Source of the DNA: Burkholderia sp. WP9
GTDB taxonomy: Bacteria; Pseudomonadota; Gammaproteobacteria; Burkholderiales; Burkholderiaceae
Length of the DNA: 64,000 bases
Direction of reading: 5' to 3'
NCBI RefSeq assembly: GCF_900104795.1
Contig: NZ_FNTG01000001.1
Coordinates: forward strand, 4,030,001 to 4,094,000
Shown here piece after piece: positions 52,718 through 61,602 of this stretch (within the stretch, counting starts at the first letter, position 1; every line of letters starts with the position of its first letter). The notes below the pieces were generated by a model, which saw only the letters and a list, made by a program, of their open reading frames with translations, was not told the origin of the DNA and made no database searches. Position numbers and translations under genes: made by a program.

Positions 52718-53038
52718 CTAGCCGGGGTAGGCCTCGTCTACCTTCAAGCCCGCAAGCTTGAAGATGACCCGCAGCGTTTGCGGCTTGATATCGCGCCGCG
52801 AAGCGAGCGTTGTCATGACGAAGTCGAGCACTTTGGCGTACTTGAGCATGGTCAGGCAGGTTTCCATGTCCACGCTGCCGTCGCGCATGATTTCGGCGAG
52901 ACGGAGCATTTCCGTGGAGATGTCACGGGCCATTTCCAGCTCGAGTTGCTGCTTCTCCGACCAGGCCGGGGTGGCGATGAGCTTCGCCAGCATTTCCTGA
53001 AACTTCTGTTCGACGTTTCCGTTGGGTACCGTATCCAT
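52718..53038 (-). CDS. Small helical protein conserved in position
   Basis: A 106-residue, all-helical, mildly acidic protein (EQKFQEMLAKLIATPAWSEK, EMARDISTEMLRLAEIM). GAGGCAG lies upstream of the ATG. No signal peptide or TM segment. I do not recognise a family. Convergent with the DUF1059 gene. Confidence 0.75.
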   Translation of the reverse strand: MDTVPNGNVEQKFQEMLAKLIATPAWSEKQQLELEMARDISTEMLRLAEIMRDGSVDMETCLTMLKYAKVLDFVMTTLASRRDIKPQTLRVIFKLAGLKVDEAYPG

Positions 53039-53422
53039 TGCTGCCTCTTCTATTTTCCGAGCGCGCGTCCGGTGGAAGTCTCGGCGCGCTGCTGGTTACG
53101 TAACGTTCGGCCCGTGTTCCGGGACCGTCCTCCCCACATGCATTCGGTTCGCGTGATCAAAGTCACGGCCGCAGCCACTTGTTATAGGCGAGACGGCCGA
53201 CGCCGACGGGCTCAGCCGGTACGCACGCTGCTTTTTGCGCCTATCTGGCCCCCCTGAGTAGAGCTTTTAGAGCAGGAAGTGTTCCAGATTGACACCATTT
53301 CTTGCATGATCCGCGCGGCTCTTTCGGTAAGCGGGCCGCACTTTGGGTAAACTGGCAGCAACTTTTCCCTTTTTCCGTCGCCTGTCGCACGTTCGCGCTG
53401 CAATTGATGACGGTTTCCCCCG
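53039..53422. promoter_or_regulatory. Divergent upstream region of the next methyltransferase
   Basis: 384 bases between two divergent genes. No coding frame with support and no clear terminator or promoter pair. Confidence 0.35.
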
Positions 53423-54265
53423 ATGTCCAGCAAAACCCACGAAATCCGTCCCAACCAATCCGTCGAATTGCTGAAGGAGCTCCATATCCTCACGCGCGAC
53501 GGCAAGATGAACCAGGACAGCCGTCGCAAGCTGAAACAGGTCTATCACCTGTTCCAGTTCATCGAGCCGCTGCTCAAGGACCTCAAGGACAAACAGGGCG
53601 CCGTGTCCCTCGTCGATCACGGCGCGGGCAAGTCCTACCTAGGTTTTATCCTGTACGACCTTTTCTTCAAGGAGTTTCAGGCTCAGGCTGGTGGGGCGTC
53701 GCACATATACGGCATCGAAACGCGCGAGGAGCTGGTCGCGAAGTCGGAGGAGCTGGCGAACCGGCTGGGCTTTACGGGCATGTCGTTCCTGAATCTTTCG
53801 GTGGCGGACTCGATCACGTCGGATCGCTTGCCGGGCCAGATCGATATCGTGACGGCGCTGCACGCCTGCAATACGGCGACCGACGACGCGCTGCGCTTCG
53901 CTCTGGAGAAGAAAGCGAAATACATCGTGGTCGTGCCGTGCTGTCAGGCCGAGGTGGCGGGTGTGCTGCGGCAGAACAAGGGCAAATCGCTGGGGAGCGC
54001 CTTGACGGAAATCTGGCGGCATCCATTGCATACGCGGGAGTTTGGAAGCCAGATCACAAATGTGCTGCGATGTTTGCAGCTCGAAGCGCACGGCTATCAG
54101 GTCAGCGTGACCGAGCTGGTGGGATGGGAGCATTCGATGAAAAACGAACTCATCATCGCCCAGTACAAGGACTTGCCGAGGCGGCGGCCGGCCGAGCGCC
54201 TCAATGAGGTGATGGAGACGCTCGGTATCGAGGAACTGAAAGAGCGGTTCTTTGTATCGGCTTGA
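53423..54265 (+). CDS. SAM-dependent methyltransferase (Methyltransf_32-like)
   Basis: A 280-residue protein of the methyltransferase group with SLVDHGAGKSYLGFILYD (SAM motif I, about 62-79), the YGIETREEL motif II and ALHACNTATDDALR (about 147-160), followed by VVPCCQAEVA. The HAC-(N/D)TATDDAL and VPCCQ motifs are shared with proteins related to the GSTCD/METTL25 group. Substrate unknown. Monocistronic; DUF1415 gene converges from the right. Confidence 0.85.
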   Translation: MSSKTHEIRPNQSVELLKELHILTRDGKMNQDSRRKLKQVYHLFQFIEPLLKDLKDKQGAVSLVDHGAGKSYLGFILYDLFFKEFQAQAGGASHIYGIETREELVAKSEELANRLGFTGMSFLNLSVADSITSDRLPGQIDIVTALHACNTATDDALRFALEKKAKYIVVVPCCQAEVAGVLRQNKGKSLGSALTEIWRHPLHTREFGSQITNVLRCLQLEAHGYQVSVTELVGWEHSMKNELIIAQYKDLPRRRPAERLNEVMETLGIEELKERFFVSA

Positions 54266-54302
54266 CGAGGCGGCTTTTCTTCGCGCCGAGCCGCTGGATG
54301 AA

Positions 54303-54857
54303 TTACGGCTTCATCAACGCATTCCAGCCGGCAAGGCCGATTCGCCGAAGCGTTTCCTGATTTCGCTCGTAAATCTCTTCCGCATCGGGAAACGCCTGAA
54401 CCGCGCGCTCGATGCTGTCCTCGCGCAGCAAGTGCAAAATCGGGTAGGGCGCCCGGTTCGTGTAGTTTTCGATATCGTCAGGCTGGCTGTCTTCGAACTG
54501 ATATTGAGGATGAAAGCTGGCGATCTGAACGATGCCTTCGAGCCGAAGCTGCTTGAGCATGCGGTCGGCGAAAAACAGGCAGTCGTTGTAGTCGAGAAAG
54601 TCGCCGAGTGCGTGGGGCACGATCAACAGTGTCGTATCCACCGCGTCCGGATCGGCCTCCATCAACGTCTGAAGCTCGGTTTCGAGATCGGTCAGCACGC
54701 CTTCCATGTCCGCGGCATGGCTGACTACGTAGCGAATCTGGCCCTTCACATGCACGGCCTTGGCAAACGGACACAGGTTGAGGCCGATCACCGCCTCGGT
54801 CAGCCAGTGACGAGTGGCGGCAACAACAGCATCATCGGATTCGGCGGACAAAGACAT
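54303..54857 (-). CDS. DUF1415 protein
   Basis: A 184-residue protein of the DUF1415 family: AATRHWLTEAVIGLNLCPFA at the start, IVPHALGDFLDYNDCLFFAD in the middle, and SFHPQYQFEDSQPDDIENYT then NRAPYPILHLLRE. These blocks are typical of the family. Cytoplasmic; function unknown. Length normal. Confidence 0.92.
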   Translation of the reverse strand: MSLSAESDDAVVAATRHWLTEAVIGLNLCPFAKAVHVKGQIRYVVSHAADMEGVLTDLETELQTLMEADPDAVDTTLLIVPHALGDFLDYNDCLFFADRMLKQLRLEGIVQIASFHPQYQFEDSQPDDIENYTNRAPYPILHLLREDSIERAVQAFPDAEEIYERNQETLRRIGLAGWNALMKP

Positions 54858-54963
54858 GGCAGGTGGCGGCGGGGGAAATAAACGCCATTCTAACGGCGCG
54901 CCTCGATACCGATTCGAGGCTCACGCAACCGCCTCGCGCAAACAGCACCGCCAAGCAGGAATC

Positions 54964-55614
54964 TCAAGCGCCCGAGGGCGCCGCCGTCGTGCCGCATGCG
55001 GCGGCGATCAACTGCGCGGCGACTTTCGGCGCGGCCAGAATGGGGCCGCATCCCGGGCCGTAGGTCTGGCTCGCCGCATACACGCCTTCGATCATTAAAC
55101 CGAGCGCATTGGCCAGCGCTTCGGGATCGTCGGCGCCCGCCGCCGTGGTTAGTTCCGTGAGGCGCGCCATCAACCGCGCCTTGTTGCGGAACACGAACTG
55201 TCGCGCCGGATGCGCCGCGTCCGGAAACTCGACCGACACGTTCACGAAGGGACAGCCGCGATAGCCGTCGATCGACGCGCGCCCCGCGAGATCGTCGAAA
55301 TATTGCTGAAGCTGTTTGGCCGGCTCGCCCGGATGCTTCGCGAAGCTCCTCTCCACATAACCGAAGAACTGCTCGTCCTTGCGCTCCAGATAAGCCATGA
55401 TCAGTTCGTCCTTCGACGAAAACTGGCGGTACAAGCTCATCTTGTTCACGCCGGCGCGTTCGACAACCGCGTCGACGCCGACGGCTCGCACGCCCTCGCG
55501 ATAGAACAACTCGTCCGCGGCACGAAGCAGATGCTGCTGCGCCTGGGGCCCGGCTGTCTGCGCGCCGCGTGCACGCCGTGTACTGGCAGGCTTGTGAATT
55601 TCGTTGTCGGACAT
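54964..55614 (-). CDS. TetR-family transcriptional regulator
   Basis: A 216-residue repressor-type protein. N-terminal HTH at about 25-70 (HLLRAADELFYREGVRAVGV, then AGVNKMSLYRQFSSKDEL) and a C-terminal ligand domain with GYRGCPFVNVSVEFPD, as in TetR_C_33-like proteins. It is divergent from an MFS transporter gene; a promoter with a palindrome in its spacer lies between, so it probably controls that transporter and itself. Confidence 0.92.
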   Translation of the reverse strand: MSDNEIHKPASTRRARGAQTAGPQAQQHLLRAADELFYREGVRAVGVDAVVERAGVNKMSLYRQFSSKDELIMAYLERKDEQFFGYVERSFAKHPGEPAKQLQQYFDDLAGRASIDGYRGCPFVNVSVEFPDAAHPARQFVFRNKARLMARLTELTTAAGADDPEALANALGLMIEGVYAASQTYGPGCGPILAAPKVAAQLIAAACGTTAAPSGA

Positions 55615-55642
55615 GGGTGGCCACCTGAATGAACTTGACGCC

Positions 55643-55671
55643 TTGACATGTTACCGACCAGTAACTAATAT
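55643..55671 (+). promoter_or_regulatory. Sigma-70 promoter with operator in the spacer
   Basis: TTGACA (55,643-55,648) and TAATAT (55,666-55,671) are 17 bases apart. The spacer holds GTTACCGACCAGTAAC (55,650-55,665), an inverted repeat with 5-bp arms, fit to be the TetR operator: bound repressor would cover both boxes. It points to the MFS gene. Confidence 0.7.
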
Positions 55672-55682
55672 CGCAACACTCA

Positions 55683-55702
55683 TTGTGACTGATCTGTCAC
55701 AA
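55683..55702. promoter_or_regulatory. Second palindrome upstream of the MFS gene
   Basis: TTGTGACTGATCTGTCACAA: 7-bp perfect arms around 6 bases. It lies just after the promoter start region and may be a second operator or a site of another regulator. It differs in sequence from the spacer palindrome. Confidence 0.6.
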
Positions 55703-55769
55703 GTCCTTTACTGAAGTCGTAAGAATATGAGCGGCGTGGCCTGCGAGGTCGGCGTCGATTGGAGAACCG

Positions 55770-57053
55770 ATGAATTGGGCAGCGAAACTGATTGGCGGAC
55801 GTTTCCACTACGGCTGGTTGACCGTCGCAGTGGTGTTTCTGGTGCTGCTGGCGGCAGCGGGCACGCGTGCCACGCCGAGCGTGATGATGGTGCCGCTCGA
55901 GCATCAATTTGGCTGGAGCCGCGCAACGATCTCGTTGGCAATTTCGGTGAATATCGCGCTGTACGGTCTCATGGGGCCATTCGCGGCCGCGGCGATGCAG
56001 CGTTTCGGGGTGCGTCCCACGCTGCTGGCCGCGCTCGGCACGATGGCGGCGGGCGTGGCGCTCTCGTCGCTGATGACGCACCCGTGGCAAATGGTGCTGA
56101 TCTGGGGCGTGATGGTCGGCGGCTCGACGGGCGTCGCGGCGCTGTCGTTGTCGGCGACGGTAGTGACGCGCTGGTTCACGACGCGGCGTGGCCTCGTCAT
56201 GGGCATTCTCACGGCCAGTTCAGCGACCGGACAACTGGTGTTCCTGCCTATGCTCGCGGCCATCGCGGAGCATCAAGGCTGGCGGCAAGTGGTGTGGGTC
56301 GTCGCCATCGCTGCCGCGATCGTGATTCCGCTGGTGGCGTTTCTCTTGCCCGAACGTCCGGCCGATATGAAGTTGCGCCCGTACGGCGAGCCGCACGATA
56401 CGCCGATCAACAGCACCGTCACGAAACAGAATCCGCTGGCGATCGCCTTCGGCACGCTCGCGATGGCGAGTAAAACCCGCGACTTCTGGCTGCTGTTTTT
56501 CAGCTTCTTTATCTGCGGGGCAAGCACCAATGGCTACGTCGGCACCCATCTGATCGCGATGTGCGGCGATTACGGCATGACGGAAGTGCAGGGCGCGTCG
56601 CTGCTTGCCGCGATGGGCATTTTCGATCTGTTCGGCACGACACTCTCTGGCTGGTTGTCGGACCGCTTCAATAGCCGCGTGCTGCTGTTCTGGTACTACG
56701 GTTTGCGGGGTTTGTCGCTGATGTATCTGCCGCACGCGTTCGGCATCGACTTCTTCGGTTTGCCGCTGTTCGCCGTGTTCTACGGCCTCGACTGGATCGC
56801 TACCGTGCCGCCGACCGTGCGTTTGGCTACCGACGTCTACGGCAAGGAGTCGGCGCCGGTGGTGTTCGGCTGGGTCGTCGCCGGCCACCAGCTCGGCGCG
56901 GCGTTCGCAGCGCTCGGCGCGGGCATGCTGCGCGCGAGCCTCGGCACCTACACGGTGGCGTCGATGATTTCGGGCGGTTTGTGTCTCGTGGCGGCGGTGA
57001 TCGTGTTGCGGATCAACCGGCCCGCCAAAGTGCCGGAGCCGCAGGCGGTCTGA
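55770..57053 (+). CDS. MFS transporter, oxalate/formate-antiporter-like
   Basis: A 427-residue major facilitator with 12 hydrophobic helices. The N-terminal half has the LMGPFAAAAMQRFGVRPTL loop; the second half has SGWLSDRFNSR, the conserved loop 2-3/8-9 motif. The pattern resembles MFS carriers of monocarboxylates (OFA-like). ATG 55770 has GGAGAACC upstream. Controlled most likely by the divergent TetR gene. Substrate unknown. Confidence 0.87.
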   Translation: MNWAAKLIGGRFHYGWLTVAVVFLVLLAAAGTRATPSVMMVPLEHQFGWSRATISLAISVNIALYGLMGPFAAAAMQRFGVRPTLLAALGTMAAGVALSSLMTHPWQMVLIWGVMVGGSTGVAALSLSATVVTRWFTTRRGLVMGILTASSATGQLVFLPMLAAIAEHQGWRQVVWVVAIAAAIVIPLVAFLLPERPADMKLRPYGEPHDTPINSTVTKQNPLAIAFGTLAMASKTRDFWLLFFSFFICGASTNGYVGTHLIAMCGDYGMTEVQGASLLAAMGIFDLFGTTLSGWLSDRFNSRVLLFWYYGLRGLSLMYLPHAFGIDFFGLPLFAVFYGLDWIATVPPTVRLATDVYGKESAPVVFGWVVAGHQLGAAFAALGAGMLRASLGTYTVASMISGGLCLVAAVIVLRINRPAKVPEPQAV

Positions 57054-57095
57054 AGCCGATCGACTCGAACGGAGCGCGGCACAGTTGTTGGAACG

Positions 57096-57118
57096 ACGGC
57101 CCCGCACGGGGCCGTTTT
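57096..57118 (+). terminator. Intrinsic terminator after the MFS gene
   Basis: ACGGCCCC / GGGGCCGT stem with a 4-base loop and four T. Confidence 0.75.
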
Positions 57119-57241
57119 GCTAGTGCTTCACTGCGCGTAAACAAACTGCTGGCCTGATGGAGCACGCGCGCCGAAGCCCGGTTATGCTATGTGACCCCGG
57201 GCAATTGCCCGTCGATCATGAATTTCGACCGAGAGAAGCGC

Positions 57242-57835
57242 ATGACCAACAAACCCGCCCCTACCGCAGTTGCCATTCACGAGCTGATTGCAGGCCGCTG
57301 GAGCCCGCGCGCCTATTCGAGCGAGCCGGTGAGCCGCGAGCATCTGCAATCCGTGCTCGAAGCGGCACGCTGGGCGCCATCTTCGTACAACGGGCAGCCG
57401 TGGCGTTTCCTCGTATTCGACCGCAGCGTCGATGAAGTCTCTTTCAAGCAGGCCTTTGCCACGCTGGTGCCGTTCAACCAGGGCTGGAATGCGCCGGCGC
57501 CGGTGCTGATCGCGGTGACTACGCACACGCTCACCAACAAGGGCGAAGTGAATCGCTGCGCGCCGTACGATACGGGCGCCGCGGCGATGGCGCTGGTGTT
57601 GCAGGCGCATGCACTCGGACTTGCCGCGCACCAGATGAGCGGCTTCGACCCGAACGCATTCCGCTCGGCATTCAAGTTGCCGACCGACGTCGACGTGATC
57701 GCCATCATCTCACTCGGTCATTACGGCGACGTGGACAAGCTGGATCCGGTGTTGCGCGAGCGCGAGAAGTCGGTGCGTCAGCGTTTGCCGCTGGCGGAAA
57801 TTGCCTACGGCGGTGGCTGGAAAAAGGCGTTCTGA
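57242..57835 (+). CDS. Nitroreductase-family FMN protein
   Basis: A 197-residue flavin reductase of the nitroreductase family. RWSPRAYSSEPVS at residues 18-30 is the FMN phosphate-binding start; ARWAPSSYNGQPWRFLVF follows (about 42-60), then GAAAMALVLQAHALGLAAHQM. ATG 57242 is chosen over a GTG at 57191 because GAGAGAAG lies upstream and the fold starts there. Natural substrate unknown. Confidence 0.92.
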   Translation: MTNKPAPTAVAIHELIAGRWSPRAYSSEPVSREHLQSVLEAARWAPSSYNGQPWRFLVFDRSVDEVSFKQAFATLVPFNQGWNAPAPVLIAVTTHTLTNKGEVNRCAPYDTGAAAMALVLQAHALGLAAHQMSGFDPNAFRSAFKLPTDVDVIAIISLGHYGDVDKLDPVLREREKSVRQRLPLAEIAYGGGWKKAF

Positions 57836-57860
57836 GCGGTTTGAAGGTTTCATTCGAAGC

Positions 57861-57893
57861 AAAAAACGCGCGGTCGTCGCCGCGCGTTTTTTA
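57861..57893. terminator. Bidirectional terminator
   Basis: AAAACGCGCGG / CCGCGCGTTTT stem with A-run before and T-run after, between two convergent genes. It can end both transcripts. Confidence 0.9.
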
Positions 57894-59366
57894 TTCCGCG
57901 CCGTCCGCGACGCTGGAGAGCGGCGTGGCCACGCTCTCTAGCGACTTGCGTTCCGCATCCACGCCCCAGATCGCTGCAATCACCGCCGCCGCGAGCATCA
58001 GCCCCGAGCCGACCAGATAGCCGGAAAACACCGCGCTGCGCTGGTGCGTGTCGATGAGCCGGCCGAAGAACGCAGGCCCGGCGATGCCGCCGAGCGCCGT
58101 GCCGAACGCATAGAAAACCGCGATGGCCAGCGCGCGAATTTCCAGCGGAAACGATTCGCTGACGGTCAGATATGCCGAACTCGCGGCCGCCGACGCGAAG
58201 AAGAAAATCACCATCCATGCGATCGTCTGCGTGACGACGGTGAGCAACTGCTGCTCGAACAGGTAGCCGCTCAGCGTCAGCAGGATCGCGGACATCGTGT
58301 AAGTCGCAAAGATCATTTTGCGCCGGCCGATCACGTCGAACAGCCGGCCGAGCAGCAGCGGTCCGAGGAAATTGCCCAGCGCGAAAGGCAGCAGATACCA
58401 GCCAATGTGATCGCCCGGCACGTGGTAGAAATCGGTGAGCACGAGCGCGTAAGTGAAGAAGATTGCGTTGTAGAAGAACGCCTGTGCGATCATCAGCGAC
58501 AGGCCGACCAGTGCGCGCCGTCGATGCACGTTGAAGAGCGTGTGGAACACCTCACGCAGCGGCGTATGCCCGCGAGCGCGCAAGCGCAGACGCATGAGGC
58601 TGTCGTCGCAAAGCGTGTGGCCTTCGTGGCGAAAACGCGCTTCGATCCCTTCGACAATCGCGCGTGCGTCGCGCTCGTCGCCATGCGTGAGCAACCAGCG
58701 CGGACTCTCCGGCACCCAGATGCGCATCGGCAAAATACCTAGCGCGAGCACTGCGCCGATGAAGAAGCAGGCCCGCCAGCCCCAGTCGGCCGGTAGCAGA
58801 TGCGGATCGAGCAGCACCAGCGAGCCGGCCGCGCCGAGCCCCGCGCCGATCCAGAACGTGCCGTTAATGCCCAGATCGGTCCAGCCTCGCACCCGAGCCG
58901 GCGTGAATTCCTGGATCGTCGAATTGATCGCCGTGTATTCGCCGCCAATGCCCGCGCCGGTCAGGAAACGAAACAGCAGAAAGCTGGCCAGATTCCACGA
59001 CAACGCGGTCGCCGCAGTCGCCGCCAGATACAGCGCGAGCGTGATGAAAAACAGTTTGCGACGGCCGAGCCGGTCGGTCAGCCAGCCGAACCCCAACGCG
59101 CCCAGCACCGCCCCGGCGATGTAGGCGCTGCCGGCCAGACCGACGTCGGCGTTGGTAAAGTGCAACGATGGACTAGACTTCAACGCACTCGCCACTGCGC
59201 CCGCCAGCGTCACTTCCAGCCCGTCGAGCAGCCATGTGACACCGAGCGCCACCACGATCAGCGAGTGAAAGCGGCCCCATGGCAAGCGGTCGAGCCGCGA
59301 GGGCAGGTCGGTATCCACGACCGTGGCGCTTTTTTCGTGAACAGCGGCGGTGGGCGGCGCGCTCAT
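57891..59366 (-). CDS. MFS transporter, MHS/sugar-porter type
   Basis: A 491-residue, 12-helix carrier from ATG 59,366. The signature loops GWLTDRLGRRKLF (after helix 2) and GRLFDVIGRRKM (after helix 8) and the GAGIGGEYTAINS segment are those of the metabolite:H+ symporter and related sugar-porter groups. A longer frame to 59,414 lacks support. Substrate likely an aromatic or organic acid by family analogy, not shown. Divergent from the Hsp70-like gene. Confidence 0.9.
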   Translation of the reverse strand: MSAPPTAAVHEKSATVVDTDLPSRLDRLPWGRFHSLIVVALGVTWLLDGLEVTLAGAVASALKSSPSLHFTNADVGLAGSAYIAGAVLGALGFGWLTDRLGRRKLFFITLALYLAATAATALSWNLASFLLFRFLTGAGIGGEYTAINSTIQEFTPARVRGWTDLGINGTFWIGAGLGAAGSLVLLDPHLLPADWGWRACFFIGAVLALGILPMRIWVPESPRWLLTHGDERDARAIVEGIEARFRHEGHTLCDDSLMRLRLRARGHTPLREVFHTLFNVHRRRALVGLSLMIAQAFFYNAIFFTYALVLTDFYHVPGDHIGWYLLPFALGNFLGPLLLGRLFDVIGRRKMIFATYTMSAILLTLSGYLFEQQLLTVVTQTIAWMVIFFFASAAASSAYLTVSESFPLEIRALAIAVFYAFGTALGGIAGPAFFGRLIDTHQRSAVFSGYLVGSGLMLAAAVIAAIWGVDAERKSLESVATPLSSVADGAE

Positions 59367-59554
59367 TGCTTGAAGTCTCCTGAATTCCGAAAATTGGCGG
59401 CGTATCCTGTCCAAATGAGCAATATTCGTTCCGTCGAGCCGGGCCTCTCAGTTATCGCGACCGTGCCGGAAACGCCAGTTGATGCTGGCTGGCCTTTCGT
59501 GATACAAAGCCGCTCCCCTTCTGTCCGCGCCAGCCGTGAGCGGCGATTCCTGCC

Positions 59555-60805
59555 ATGAACTATTGCGCGATTGACTTCGGTACTTCCAACTCGGCCGTGG
59601 CCGTTCCTGACGGCGGCGCGCTCAGGCTCGCGCCGGTCGAGGGCGCCTACACGACGCTGCCCACCTCGGTCTTTTTCAATACCGACGAGAACACCCGCGA
59701 ATTCGGGCGAGCGGCGCTCGCTGCGTACATCGACGGCTTCGACGGCCGCCTGATGCGCTCGATGAAGAGCATTCTCGGCTCGCCGCTCGCTGAGAACTCC
59801 ACCGATCTGGGCGACGGTTCCGCGATCAAGTACACCGACGTGATCGCGATTTTCGTCGATCACCTCAAGCGTTCGGCCGAAAAAAGCGCCGGCGGGCCGA
59901 TTAGCCGCGCCGTGCTGGGCCGCCCGGTATTTTTCGTCGACGACGATCCGCGCGCCGATCAGATGGCGCAGCGGCAACTCGAAGCCGCCGCACGCTCGGT
60001 CGGTTTGCAGGAGATTCACTTCCAGTATGAGCCGATCGCCGCGGCGTTCGACTACGAATCGCATCTGACGGAAGAAGGGCTCGTACTGGTGGCCGACATC
60101 GGCGGCGGTACTTCGGACTTTTCGCTGGTGCGGGTCGGGCCGGAGCGGATGAAGCGCGTCGAGCGCAAGGACGACGTGCTGGCCCACCACGGCGTACACG
60201 TCGCGGGCACGGATTTCGACCGTCGCGTGGAACTGGCGACGATCCTGCGCGAACTGGGTTATCTGACGCTGGACCCGGAAGGCCGCGAGGTCCCGAACCG
60301 AGTCTACTTCGACCTCGCGACCTGGCACCTGATCAACACTGTCTATGCGCCGAAGCGCGTCAGCGAACTCGCGCTGATGCGGCATCTGTTCACCGAGGTC
60401 AAGCATCACGACCGCCTGATGCGCGTCGTGGACCGCCGTTTGGGCCATGCGCTAGCGGCGCATGCGGAAGAGGCGAAGATCGGCGTGGCGGCGGGCGGGG
60501 AGACCGTGATCGATCTCGACGAAGTGGAAGACGACCTGCGACTCGCGTTCGATGAAACACAGCTCATCAAGGCCGGGCAGGAGGAAACGCGCCGCATCGT
60601 GCAAGCGGCGCGCGACACGGTGCAGGCAGCCGGCGTCACGACGCGCGAGCTCAGTGCGATTTATTTCACTGGCGGCTCGACCGGATTGGGATTTTTATCG
60701 GGTGCATTGGCGGCAGCGTTTCCGGACGCCAAAGCGGTATTCGGCGATCGTCTCGCAAGTGTCGCGACCGGACTCGGTATTCACGCACGGCGTCTGTTTG
60801 GATAA
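59555..60805 (+). CDS. Hsp70-family protein, YegD-like
   Basis: A 416-residue actin-fold ATPase. Phosphate 1 motif CAIDFGTSNSAVAV at 4-17, phosphate 2 motif VADIGGGTSDFSLV (about 179-192), and adenosine motif YFTGGSTGLGFL near the end. There is no Hsp70 substrate-binding domain after it, as in E. coli YegD. Chaperone role is by family only. Intact; ends in a strong terminator shared with the cold-shock gene. Confidence 0.9.
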   Translation: MNYCAIDFGTSNSAVAVPDGGALRLAPVEGAYTTLPTSVFFNTDENTREFGRAALAAYIDGFDGRLMRSMKSILGSPLAENSTDLGDGSAIKYTDVIAIFVDHLKRSAEKSAGGPISRAVLGRPVFFVDDDPRADQMAQRQLEAAARSVGLQEIHFQYEPIAAAFDYESHLTEEGLVLVADIGGGTSDFSLVRVGPERMKRVERKDDVLAHHGVHVAGTDFDRRVELATILRELGYLTLDPEGREVPNRVYFDLATWHLINTVYAPKRVSELALMRHLFTEVKHHDRLMRVVDRRLGHALAAHAEEAKIGVAAGGETVIDLDEVEDDLRLAFDETQLIKAGQEETRRIVQAARDTVQAAGVTTRELSAIYFTGGSTGLGFLSGALAAAFPDAKAVFGDRLASVATGLGIHARRLFG

Positions 60806-60864
60806 CCAGAAATTATCAATCGCATTCAGCGAAGATAATCGCGGTTTGTAGTTGCAGCAGATAT

Positions 60865-60893
60865 AAAAAAACCCCGCCGAGGCGGGGTTTTTT
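60865..60893. terminator. Bidirectional terminator
   Basis: AAAAACCCCGCC / GGCGGGGTTTTT stem with runs on both sides, between the convergent YegD-like and cold-shock genes. Confidence 0.92.
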
Positions 60894-60917
60894 TGCGTCC
60901 AGAAGGAAGCGTGTTGC

Positions 60918-61121
60918 TTACACCGGCTTGATGTTAGCAGCTTGCTTGCCCTTCGGGCCCGTCTTCACTTCAAACGTAACCTTTTGGTTTTCTTGCAGCG
61001 TCTTGAAGCCTTCCGTGCGGATTTCCGAGAAATGCGCGAACAGATCTTCGCCACCGCCGTCCGGCGTGATGAAGCCAAAGCCCTTTGCGTCATTGAACCA
61101 CTTGACGGTACCGGTTTCCAT
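60918..61121 (-). CDS. Cold-shock protein, CspA family
   Basis: A 67-residue single-domain RNA chaperone: [20 protein letters not shown] with RNP1 (KGFGFI) and DLFAHFS as RNP2, ending [16 protein letters not shown] lies 9 bases before ATG 61,121. The open frame above is the untranslated leader. A long leader is typical for this family and often carries cold-responsive structure. Confidence 0.96.
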   Translation of the reverse strand: METGTVKWFNDAKGFGFITPDGGGEDLFAHFSEIRTEGFKTLQENQKVTFEVKTGPKGKQAANIKPV

Positions 61122-61602
61122 ATTACTTGTTCCTAAAGATGGTAAATAAGGCCGAAGCCCAGAGGGTGCATGAAAATCAAGGAAGGGGGTAATGGGACCA
61201 ACCGGAGTACCGTTGATGGGCGAACTACGAAAGACCAATTCACTCGCCGCTTGAAATCCTGCCCGAACGTTATACGGCGATTTTGAGAGAAGGTCAACAG
61301 TCTCCACATAACTTTACATACTTTCGCACAACGGGCGCAAAAGTTGCTTACAAAGCTTGCCATTCATCCGATTTTTTTGTTAGGGAGAACCCCTAATTTC
61401 GGTGCACACGTTGGGTGCAACCGTTAAACTACGCGCCGCGCGCCGGTTGCACCTGTTTGGAATGAACCGTCGCGCAGGCATGCGTGTCACCCGTCTCCAG
61501 CGCCATAAGCGATGTCAGCGGTGCGGGCATGGATCTGCTGCAAACTTGCATGGGGCCGGGGCAGGTGCGGAAGCGCCAACGCCGGCCGTCACAGGAGAAG
61601 AC
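61122..61602. promoter_or_regulatory. Divergent region, cold-shock gene / amino-acid permease
   Basis: About 480 bases hold the csp leader on the minus strand and the permease promoter on the plus strand. The permease frame is open from 61,402, but those codons are Arg-rich and untypical. Confidence 0.5.
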
